From: a bacterium | GTDB lineage: Bacteria; Planctomycetota; UBA1135; UBA2386 | Assembly (NCBI GenBank): GCA_030432695.1 | Contig: JAUILN010000016.1 | Span: forward strand, 1-64,000 | Direction: 5' to 3' | Length of the DNA stretch: 64,000 bases | Shown: one piece after another, positions 50,115-57,261 of the stretch | Layout of the letters: each line of letters opens with the position of its first letter | How positions within the stretch are numbered: position 1 is the stretch's first letter | Program-made: the position numbers and the translations under genes | Notes under the pieces: generated by a model | Seen by the model: the letters and a program-made list of their open reading frames with translations, nothing else | The model's database searches: none | What the model was told of the DNA's origin: nothing

Positions 50115-50142
50115 GGACGCCCGGCCGCGTAGTCCAGGCCGG

Positions 50143-50832
50143 CTACACGCGCGTTGCCGGCGCGGCGGACGCCAGCAGTCGTCGCAGCCGCTCCCGCGAT
50201 CGTTCCCGGGTGCGCGGCGAGCACACCCGCCACGGCGTGCACACGAGCAGCCACAAGTCACCGCGCAGCGTGCGGTGCTGCAGCCACTCGAGATCGTGCG
50301 CGACCTTGGCCGGCACGAGCACCTCGCGGTAGGTCTGCACCGGATCGGGCTCTGCCGCCAGCAGCTCGTCTTCGGCCAGGAACGCGAGCTGGGTCGGGCC
50401 GGTGAGCCCGGGGCGCACGGCGAGCACGCGGCGCAGGTCTGGCTCCGCAACCGCGGCGAGGTTGGCCGGCACCTCCGGGCGCGGGCCGACCAAGGCCATC
50501 TTGCCGCGCAGCACGTCGCACAACTGCGGCAGCTCGTCGAGATGCAGCCGGCGGATCCAGGTGCCCAGCCGGGTGGTCCGCGGATCGTGCTGCGGCGACA
50601 CGGTCGGTCCGCCAACCGACACCAGCGTGCGCAGCTTGTGCAGGTGGAACGGCACTCCGCCGCGGCCGAGCCGCCGTTGGACGAACAGCACCGGCGCGCC
50701 GTCCACCAGCCGGATCGCCAGCGCCAGCACCGCGAGCAGCGGTGCGGTGAGCAGCAGCAGCACCGCGGCCAGCACCACGTCGACGACGCGGGTGGCGGGC
50801 GTCGACCGGTGGCTGGATACGATGTGACTCAT
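50143..50832 (-). CDS. Bacterial sugar transferase (initiating glycosyl-1-phosphate transferase)
   Basis: This 229-residue protein is a short (monotopic) polyprenyl-phosphate sugar-1-phosphate transferase, which starts exopolysaccharide or O-antigen repeat units. Signatures are the N-terminal RVVDVVLAAVLLLLTAPLLA helix, VLFVQRRLGRGGVPF, KLRTL, LDELPQL, LVGPRP and RPGLTGP near the end. Length matches PglC/WcaJ catalytic halves. The start codon CAT (50830-50832 on the plus strand) overlaps the divergent UbiA start by two bases, and neither has a clear ribosome-binding site. The neighbouring secreted gene is convergent. Confidence 0.85.
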   Translation of the reverse strand: MSHIVSSHRSTPATRVVDVVLAAVLLLLTAPLLAVLALAIRLVDGAPVLFVQRRLGRGGVPFHLHKLRTLVSVGGPTVSPQHDPRTTRLGTWIRRLHLDELPQLCDVLRGKMALVGPRPEVPANLAAVAEPDLRRVLAVRPGLTGPTQLAFLAEDELLAAEPDPVQTYREVLVPAKVAHDLEWLQHRTLRGDLWLLVCTPWRVCSPRTRERSRERLRRLLASAAPATRV

Positions 50833-51778
50833 GTCCGGAGCGAGCACTGGAGCCACGGCTCCGCGCGACAACAAGGTCTGGCGCGGCTTCTGGCGGCTGG
50901 CCGACCCGAAGATCAGCATCACCTCGGTGGCCTGCATGGTGGTCGGCGGCGCGGCGGCGGCGCAGGTCGCACCCATCGACTGGCTCTGGATGCTGATCCT
51001 CGGCGTCGCGCTGTTCGGCATGGAGGTCGCCAAGAACGCCTGGGGCGACGTCTACGACTACGACTCGGGCACCGACCTCGCGGTGGCGCCCGAAGATCGC
51101 ACCGACTTCTCCGGCGGCAAGCGGGTCTTGGTCGACCAACTGCTCACCCGCGGCCAGACCTGGGCGATGTCCTGCGGCTTCGGCGGCGTGGGCATCGCCC
51201 TTGGCACGCTGATCGTGTTCGCGCGCGCGCCGGAGGTCTTCCCCCTCGGCATGGTCGGCCTCGCGCTGGGTTGGTCGTACCACGGCCCACCGCTCCGCCT
51301 CGCCTACCGGGGCCTCGGCGAACTCGACGTGCTGCTCTGCTACGGCCCGCTGCTGGCGCTCGCCACCTACGCGATCCAGACCCACCGCTTCGACCTCGAC
51401 GTCGTCTGGCTGTCGCTGCCGCTGGGGATCTTCACCGCGGCATTCCTCTTGGTGAACGAGTTCCCCGACCACGCGGCCGACGTGACGGCCGACAAGCGCA
51501 ACCTGGTGGTCCGGCTCGGCAAGCAGAAGGCGAGTCGGCTGCTCGCGCTGACCTACCTCGCCGGCTTCGCACTGGTCGCGGCCTTACCGTTGCTCGGCTT
51601 CTCGCCCTGGGTGCTGCTCGGGCTTCTGCCACTACCGCTCGCGGCGCGCGCGGTGTGGTTCGTGTGGAGCGAGCCCGAGACGTTCCATCGGCAGCGGCCG
51701 GCACAGCCGCTGGCGCTGTTGGTGTTCGCGGGGTATGCGGTGGCGGTGGGGCTCGGGACATTGCTCGGTCCGCGCTGA
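50831..51778 (+). CDS. UbiA family prenyltransferase (MenA-like)
   Basis: This 315-residue multi-helix membrane enzyme is of the UbiA superfamily. The first aspartate-rich motif is DVYDYDSGTD (about residues 75-84) and the second is NEFPDHAADVTADKR before LVVRLGKQKASR; the second resembles 1,4-dihydroxy-2-naphthoate prenyltransferases of the MenA type. Expected reaction: transfer of a polyprenyl chain to an aromatic acceptor, perhaps in menaquinone synthesis. Other UbiA acceptors are possible. The ATG at 50831 shares two bases with the start of the divergent sugar transferase. Confidence 0.8.
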   Translation: MSGASTGATAPRDNKVWRGFWRLADPKISITSVACMVVGGAAAAQVAPIDWLWMLILGVALFGMEVAKNAWGDVYDYDSGTDLAVAPEDRTDFSGGKRVLVDQLLTRGQTWAMSCGFGGVGIALGTLIVFARAPEVFPLGMVGLALGWSYHGPPLRLAYRGLGELDVLLCYGPLLALATYAIQTHRFDLDVVWLSLPLGIFTAAFLLVNEFPDHAADVTADKRNLVVRLGKQKASRLLALTYLAGFALVAALPLLGFSPWVLLGLLPLPLAARAVWFVWSEPETFHRQRPAQPLALLVFAGYAVAVGLGTLLGPR

Positions 51779-51827
51779 ACCGACATCGTCTCGCTCCACC
51801 GCTGCCCCGGCGCGAACCCGGTTGCCC

Positions 51828-52673
51828 ATGCCCGTCCTCGACCTCCCCACCCTCGACGACCCGCGCCTCGATCCCTACCGCAGCCTGCGCGGCAACAACC
51901 AGACGCGCGATCAGGGGCTCTTCATCGCCGAGGGACCCGCGGTGGTCCGCCGCCTGTTCGACAGTGCGTTCACCACCCGCTCGGTGCTGGTCGCCGACAA
52001 GAAGTACGCGTCGCTCGCCCCCCACCTGCCGAACGACGTGGACGTGTTCCGCCTGCCGCACGCGCTGGCCCAGCAGCTCGTGGGCTACAGCTTCCACGCC
52101 GGGGTGCTGGCCTGCGGGGAGCGGCGGACGCGGCGGGCGGTCGCGGAGTTGGAAGGGCCGGGCGCCGGGGAGCGCGCGCTGATCCTGGTCGGCACGCAGA
52201 TCACCGATCCGGAGAACGTCGGCGCGATGACGCGGATCGCGGCGGGGTTCGGCGCGGATGCGGTGGTGTTCGGTCCGCACTCGGCCGACCCGTTCTCGCG
52301 GCGGGCCTTGCGGGTCGGCATCGGCGCGGCGCTGTTCGTACCGGTGGTCGAGAGCGACGACCTGGAGCGCGACCTGGCCGAGCTGCGGGAACGCGGCTGC
52401 ACGTTGGTCGCGGTGGTGGCCGAGGCGAATGCCGAGCCGCTGGCGCAGACCTGCCGGGAGCTGGCCCATACGCCGCGGATCGCGCTGGTGTTCGGCCACG
52501 AGACCGAGGGGCTGGCGCCGCGCTTCCAAGCGCTGTGTGCGCGGCGCACCACGATTCCGATGGCTGCAGCAGCCGACTCGCTGAACGTCGCCGTCGCGAC
52601 CGGCATCGTGGTGCACGCGATGCGCGAGCGCGGCGCGGGCTCCGGGCTGGAGCCCGAACAGCCGGGTGCGTAG
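51828..52673 (+). CDS. TrmH/SpoU family RNA methyltransferase
   Basis: This 281-residue SAM-dependent RNA 2'-O-methyltransferase has an N-terminal SpoU_sub_bind-like domain (DQGLFIAEGPAVVRRLF) and a C-terminal trefoil-knot domain. Knot motifs are NVGAMTRIAAGFGADAV (motif 1), ALVFGHETEGL (motif 2) and IPMAAAADSLNVAVATGI (motif 3). All the conserved residues look intact. The RNA target, rRNA or tRNA, cannot be named. The ATG at 51828 gives a standard length. RecQ follows after 17 bases. Confidence 0.88.
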   Translation: MPVLDLPTLDDPRLDPYRSLRGNNQTRDQGLFIAEGPAVVRRLFDSAFTTRSVLVADKKYASLAPHLPNDVDVFRLPHALAQQLVGYSFHAGVLACGERRTRRAVAELEGPGAGERALILVGTQITDPENVGAMTRIAAGFGADAVVFGPHSADPFSRRALRVGIGAALFVPVVESDDLERDLAELRERGCTLVAVVAEANAEPLAQTCRELAHTPRIALVFGHETEGLAPRFQALCARRTTIPMAAAADSLNVAVATGIVVHAMRERGAGSGLEPEQPGA

Positions 52674-52690
52674 CCTCGCGCGGCTCCGCG

Positions 52691-54793
52691 ATGACCCGGC
52701 AGACCTACGACCCCGCGCGCGCCCTCGCCCTGTTGCGGCAGGGCACCGACCTACCCAGCGCTTCCTTCCGGCCCGGCCAGGAAGAGGCGATCCGCGAACT
52801 GGTGGCGGGACGCGGCCGGCTGCTGGTGGTCGAGAAGACCGGCTGGGGCAAGAGCTTCGTCTACTTCATCGCCACGCGGCTGCTGCGCGAAGCGGGTGCC
52901 GGGCCGGTGCTGCTGGTTTCGCCGCTGCTGGCGCTGATGCGCAACCAGTTGGCGGCGGCGGCGCGGATGGGCCTCTGCGCGGTGACGATCCACTCCGACA
53001 ACCAGGACGACTGGGATGCGATCGAGGAGCAGGTCGTCGCCGGCGAGGTCGACATCCTGCTGGTCTCGCCCGAGCGGCTCGCCAACCAGCGCTTCGTGAG
53101 CGTGATCCTGGCGCAGGTCGCCGACCGCGTGCCGCTGTTGGTCATCGACGAGGCGCACTGCATCTCGGATTGGGGGCACGACTTCCGCCCCGACTATCGG
53201 CGGATCGAGCGCATCGTGCGCAGCCTGCCGGCGACGATGCGGGTGCTCGCGACCACCGCGACCGCCAATGATCGGGTGGTCGCCGACCTGCAGGGGATCC
53301 TCGGCCAGGAGACCGAGAGCTCGCCGATCCACGTGCAGCGCGGCGATCTGGTGCGCGACTCGTTGACCCTGCAGACCATCGACCTGCCGTCGCCCGCGGA
53401 GCGACTGGCGTGGCTCGCCGAACGACTGCCGCAGCTTCCCGGCAGCGGCATCGTCTACACCCTCACCCGCCGGGATGCGGCGCTCGTTGCCGAGTGGCTC
53501 TGCCACAACGGGATCGAGGCCGCGGCCTATTCCACCGACGCCGGCGATCGGCGCGAGGAGCTCGAGCAGGCGTTGCTCGCCAACCGGCTGAAGGCGCTGG
53601 TCGCCACCACCGCGCTCGGCATGGGCTACGACAAGCCCGACCTCGGCTTCGTGGTGCACTACCAGGCCCCGGGCTCGGTGGTCGCCTACTACCAGCAGGT
53701 CGGCCGTGCGGGGCGGGCGCTGCAGCAGGCCTATGGGATCCTGCTCAACGGCGAGGAGGATGACGCGATCCACGACTTCTTCCGGCGCGGTGCGTTCCCG
53801 TCGGAAGACGAGGTGGCGAAGATCCTCGGCGCCCTGGAGGCGAGCGCCGCCGGCCTGTCCCAACCGGAGCTGCAGCGCGCGCTGAACATCGGCACCAGCC
53901 GGATCGACAAGGCGCTCCGCCTGTTGCTGCTCGAGGCGAGCGCACCGGTGGTGAAGGAGGGAAGCCGGTTCGTGCGGACCGCCAATCCATTGAGCCCCGA
54001 GTTCCATGCCCGGGCTGCGCGACTGACCGCGCTGCGCGAAGGCGAACGCGAGCAGATGCGGGAATACGCGCGACTTCGCGAGGGACACATGGAGTTCCTG
54101 GTGCGCGCGCTGCACGGCACGCCGCGGCCGACCTCGGGACCACCGCTGCCGCCGCTGCCCACCGAGCCGGGTCCCGACACCGTGCTGCGCGCGGCGGAGT
54201 ACCTGCGTGGAGGTTCGCTGGAGCTGCCGCCGCGGCTGCAATGGCCGGCCTATGGACTGCCGAAGCTCCAGGTCCGCGGCCGGATCGCCGAAGAGCAGCT
54301 TGCCGCTCCCGGTCGCGCGCTGTGCATGCTCCGCGACGGCGGCTATGGCCGTTCGGTTTATGCAGGCAAGTTCCACGCGCGGCGCTTCGACGACGAGCTG
54401 GTCGAAGCCTGCGTGAAGCTGGTCGAGGGTTGGCGGCCCGATCCCGCGCCGGAATGGGTCACCTGCATTCCGTCGCTCCGCCACCCGGAGCTGGTGCCGG
54501 ACTTCGCGCAGCGGCTCGCGGCGGCGCTCGGCCTGCCGTTCGTCGCAGCCCTCCGGCAGACCGCGGCGCGCCCCGAGCAGCGGACCCGCTCCAACTCGAT
54601 CCAGCAGGCGCTCAACCTCGACGGCACGCTGGAGGTGATCGATCCAGACGCGCTGCGCGACGGGCCGGTGCTGCTGGTCGACGACACGGTCGATTCGCGG
54701 TGGACCTTCACGGTGGCTGCCTGCCTGCTGCGGGGCGCCGGAGTCGCCGCGGTCCACCCGCTCGCGCTGGCCAAGACCGGAGCCGGCGAATGA
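52691..54793 (+). CDS. RecQ-type helicase fused to a phosphoribosyltransferase domain
   Basis: This 700-residue protein has a complete RecQ-like helicase core. Walker A is EKTGWGKS (48-55), Walker B is DEAH (153-156) followed by CISDWGHDFRPDYR, and motif VI is QQVGRAGR. The typical RecQ four-cysteine zinc module after it seems absent; no cysteine is seen there. A winged-helix-like part follows. The C-terminal about 130 residues form a PRTase-type Rossmann-like domain with VLLVDDTVDSRWT (660-672), where the usual TG of the PRPP loop is replaced. The stop overlaps the DprA-like start by four bases. Helicase plus PRTase recalls competence ComFA/ComFC. Confidence 0.82.
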   Translation: MTRQTYDPARALALLRQGTDLPSASFRPGQEEAIRELVAGRGRLLVVEKTGWGKSFVYFIATRLLREAGAGPVLLVSPLLALMRNQLAAAARMGLCAVTIHSDNQDDWDAIEEQVVAGEVDILLVSPERLANQRFVSVILAQVADRVPLLVIDEAHCISDWGHDFRPDYRRIERIVRSLPATMRVLATTATANDRVVADLQGILGQETESSPIHVQRGDLVRDSLTLQTIDLPSPAERLAWLAERLPQLPGSGIVYTLTRRDAALVAEWLCHNGIEAAAYSTDAGDRREELEQALLANRLKALVATTALGMGYDKPDLGFVVHYQAPGSVVAYYQQVGRAGRALQQAYGILLNGEEDDAIHDFFRRGAFPSEDEVAKILGALEASAAGLSQPELQRALNIGTSRIDKALRLLLLEASAPVVKEGSRFVRTANPLSPEFHARAARLTALREGEREQMREYARLREGHMEFLVRALHGTPRPTSGPPLPPLPTEPGPDTVLRAAEYLRGGSLELPPRLQWPAYGLPKLQVRGRIAEEQLAAPGRALCMLRDGGYGRSVYAGKFHARRFDDELVEACVKLVEGWRPDPAPEWVTCIPSLRHPELVPDFAQRLAAALGLPFVAALRQTAARPEQRTRSNSIQQALNLDGTLEVIDPDALRDGPVLLVDDTVDSRWTFTVAACLLRGAGVAAVHPLALAKTGAGE

Positions 54794-55794
54794 TCGGCGC
54801 GGTGTCGGACAACACGCGGGCGGTGCTGCTGCTGACCGCGCCGCTGCTGCTCGGGCGCGGCGACGAAGGACCGCGGACCGTGACGGCGACGGAGTACCGG
54901 CGCCTGGTGCAACTGTTGATCGAGCGGCAGGCTCGACCCGCAGACCTGGTCGCCGGATCCGACGAGCTGCTGGAGGCGTGCGGCGAGATCGTCGACCGCG
55001 CGCGTCTCGAGGCGCTCCTGGCGCGCGGCCTGCGGCTCGCCCAGGCGCTCGAGCAATGGCAGGCGCGGGGCATCTGGGTGCTCGGCCGTGGCGACCGCGG
55101 CTATCCGCGGCGGCTGTTGCAACGACAGCGCACGGCCGCGCCCGCGCTGCTGTACGGCTGCGGCGACGTCGGCATCCTCGACCACTGCGATCTCGCGGTG
55201 GTCGGCTCCCGACGGGCCGATGCCGAGACACTGGCGTTCGCCCGGCGGATCGGTGCGGACTGCGCGGAGCATGGTCACCCCGTGGTCTCCGGCGGCGCGC
55301 GCGGCGTGGACGCGGCGGCGATGCAGGGCGCCCTCGACGCCGGAGGTCTCGTGGTCGGTGTCCTGGCCGATGGCCTGGAGCGCGCTGCGGTCGCAGCCGC
55401 CTACCGCCCCCGACTGCAGGCCGGTCAACTCGCGCTGCTCGCCGGCACCGACCCGAAGGCCACGTTCCACGTCGGCGCCGCGATGCAACGCAACCGCTGG
55501 ATCTACTGCCTGGCCCGCGCCGGCCTCGTGGTGGAGTGCGACCACGGCAAGGGCGGCACCTGGGCCGGCGCCAGCGCTCAACTCGACAAGCACCGCGAGA
55601 TCCCGGTGTTCGTCCGCGCCGACGACCGCCCGTCCGCCGGCCGCGCGGCCCTGCTGGAGTTCGGCGCGCGGCCCTGGCCGGCGCCGAAAGCCGCTGCGGA
55701 ATGGAAGCAGGTTTTCCGGACGCCGGCGCAGCAGTCACCTTCGAAGGGCCCGCCCTCAGACTCGCCAGGTGACGACGGCGACGAGCGGTCGTGA
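54790..55794 (+). CDS. DprA-like (SLOG) DNA-processing protein
   Basis: This 334-residue protein has a helical N-terminus and a DprA/Smf Rossmann-like core. Signatures include WVLGRGDRGYPRRLL, VVGSRRADAETLAFARRIG, VVSGGARGVDAAAMQGAL, and GGTWAGASAQLD. The GSR and SGGARGVDAAA motifs match the DprA nucleotide-binding region, in which SGxARGID is usual. There is no clear C-terminal winged helix. DprA normally loads RecA on incoming ssDNA. Here the ATG lies within the RecQ-PRTase stop (ATGA, 54790-54793), implying coupled expression of an interacting pair. Confidence 0.8.
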   Translation: MIGAVSDNTRAVLLLTAPLLLGRGDEGPRTVTATEYRRLVQLLIERQARPADLVAGSDELLEACGEIVDRARLEALLARGLRLAQALEQWQARGIWVLGRGDRGYPRRLLQRQRTAAPALLYGCGDVGILDHCDLAVVGSRRADAETLAFARRIGADCAEHGHPVVSGGARGVDAAAMQGALDAGGLVVGVLADGLERAAVAAAYRPRLQAGQLALLAGTDPKATFHVGAAMQRNRWIYCLARAGLVVECDHGKGGTWAGASAQLDKHREIPVFVRADDRPSAGRAALLEFGARPWPAPKAAAEWKQVFRTPAQQSPSKGPPSDSPGDDGDERS

Positions 55795-55834
55795 GACCAA
55801 CCCTCAGGCGCACGGCAAAGCTCCGCCCCGCAAA

Positions 55835-55873
55835 GTCTGTCGTAGTTGGTGCCAGGCACCAACTACGACAGAC
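55835..55873. repeat. Perfect 39-base palindromic GGTGCC-A-GGCACC repeat
   Basis: GTCTGTCGTAGTTGGTGCC (55835-55853) and its exact reverse complement (55855-55873) flank one A. The core GGTGCC-A-GGCACC is the same as at 37235 but the arms are completely different while remaining fully complementary. Bases 55831-55860 recur inverted at 57218-57247. Confidence 0.9.
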
Positions 55874-55878
55874 CTTGC

Positions 55879-55913
55879 CTGTCCGCCCGGGTGCCTGGCA
55901 CCGAGGCGGACAG
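55879..55913. repeat. Second palindromic repeat with a third arm sequence
   Basis: CTGTCCGCCCGGGTGCC (55879-55895), T, and GGCACCGAGGCGGACAG (55897-55913) form a stem with two mismatches next to the core. The arms share no sequence with the adjacent copy apart from the outer CTGTC and the core. Confidence 0.8.
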
Positions 55914-56004
55914 TCGCTGCTCACGCCACGGTCCAACCGTTCACGGCTATCCTCTTCGGGGTGTCGGCCGTGCTCGGTCGAAGCCCCGCTACTCAGGCCA
56001 CGCC

Positions 56005-57144
56005 ATGATCCACCGAACCTGCTCCACCCTCGCGCTCTTCCTTCTGGCAGCCACCGCGGCGACCGCACAGCAGACGCTCGTTGTCGACCAGGCAGGCACG
56101 GGGCAGTTCACCGACATCCCGCCGGCGATCGCCGCGGCAGCTCCGGGTGACCGCGTGCTCGTGCTGGCCGGAAGATACTCCGCCTTCACCGTCGACAAGC
56201 CGATCACGGTGACCACCAATGAGGCCGTCAATGTCCCCAGCATCCACGTGCAGGGGATCGGCGCGGGCTCGACCTGTGTCGTCGCGGGTTTCACGCTGTT
56301 CTGGCACCCCGTGCGCTTGTCGGTGCAGAACTGTCCTGGGCGCGTCCACCTGCAATCGATCACGATGCACGGTCTGAATCTGTTCCAACCCACCCTGCGC
56401 ATCCAGAGCGCGCGCTCGATCTCGCTCAGCGAGGTGTCGTTCGAAGGCTCCGCGGAGATCTTCGACAGCGTGGTCTCCCTCGAGCGCTGCACCTTCTACG
56501 GAGGCACCGTCGACCGGTGGACCTCTCCGGGACTCGCCGCGACGCGTTCGCGGTTGCTGGTCACCGGTGGGTTGTTTCGTGGAACGGGAGGGTCCTACAC
56601 GTACGCGTACGGCACGCCGCCCGCGACCAGCGGTATCCAGCTCCTCGGCAACAGCGAGGCACGTCTGACCGGCGGCGCCCAGCTCGTGGGCGGGATCTCG
56701 TTCCCGTTCCCCGGCCCTCCGTCCCGTGCACCAGCGATCGGTGTGCTGAGCAGCCGCGCCGAAGCCGATCCGAGCGTCATCCTCGACCCCATTCCGTCCG
56801 ACGGAAGCGTGATCCCGACCATGATCCCGGCCGTGTCCGTGGCGAGCCAGAGCGCAGGTTCGGCGCTGACCCCCGAGATCCACGCGCCACCGGGCGCGCT
56901 CGTCGGACTGCTCGGCAGCTACCCGTCTGCACCGCTGCGGTTCGCACCGGGCGACATCTGGCTCGACCTGCCGACGGCGTTCCCGTTGTTCACCGGGACG
57001 ATTCCCGCAACCGGCGTGTTGCAGGTCACGGTACCGATCTCGGGCTCGGCCTACCCACAGGGTTCGACGTTCACGATGCAGGCCGCCGTCGTCGCCTCGG
57101 GAGCACTGCTGGTGTCGACGCCCGCAACGTCGTCCATGCGTTGA
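56005..57144 (+). CDS. Secreted right-handed beta-helix-like protein
   Basis: This 379-residue exported protein has a signal peptide ending LAATAATAQQ. The N-terminus VDQAGTGQFTDIPPAIAAA then VLVLAGRYSAFTVDK is typical of pectin-lyase-like beta-helix proteins. Repeated short strands (LRIQSARSISLSEVSF; SRLLVTGGLFRGTGG) fit a solenoid. No catalytic residues of a polysaccharide lyase are seen. The final 90 residues (GALVGLLGSYPSAPLRFAPG, then LQVTVPISGSAYPQGSTF) are distantly like the C-terminal domain of the other secreted proteins. The gene is bracketed by 30-bp perfect inverted repeats. No clear ribosome-binding site precedes the ATG. Confidence 0.65.
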   Translation: MIHRTCSTLALFLLAATAATAQQTLVVDQAGTGQFTDIPPAIAAAAPGDRVLVLAGRYSAFTVDKPITVTTNEAVNVPSIHVQGIGAGSTCVVAGFTLFWHPVRLSVQNCPGRVHLQSITMHGLNLFQPTLRIQSARSISLSEVSFEGSAEIFDSVVSLERCTFYGGTVDRWTSPGLAATRSRLLVTGGLFRGTGGSYTYAYGTPPATSGIQLLGNSEARLTGGAQLVGGISFPFPGPPSRAPAIGVLSSRAEADPSVILDPIPSDGSVIPTMIPAVSVASQSAGSALTPEIHAPPGALVGLLGSYPSAPLRFAPGDIWLDLPTAFPLFTGTIPATGVLQVTVPISGSAYPQGSTFTMQAAVVASGALLVSTPATSSMR

Positions 57145-57205
57145 GCGGGTCACGTCCCCGCGAAGCAACGACGCACGACGCCGAGGCTCGTTCCTCCTCC
57201 CGGAA

Positions 57206-57247
57206 TCTGTCGCGTACGGTGCCTGGCACCAACTACGACAGACTTTG
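57206..57247. repeat. Degraded palindrome and inverted partner of 55831-55860
   Basis: The right part (57218-57247) is an exact 30-base inverted copy of 55831-55860. The left arm TCTGTCGCGTACGGTGCC pairs only partly, with about five mismatches. It sits between the stops of two convergent genes, so may still serve as a terminator. Confidence 0.85.
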
Positions 57248-57261
57248 CCGGGGAGAGGAGG

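Noticed and set aside
55831..57247. Insertion sequence made by the inverted repeats
   Set aside because: No transposase is encoded between them and no target-site duplication is evident.
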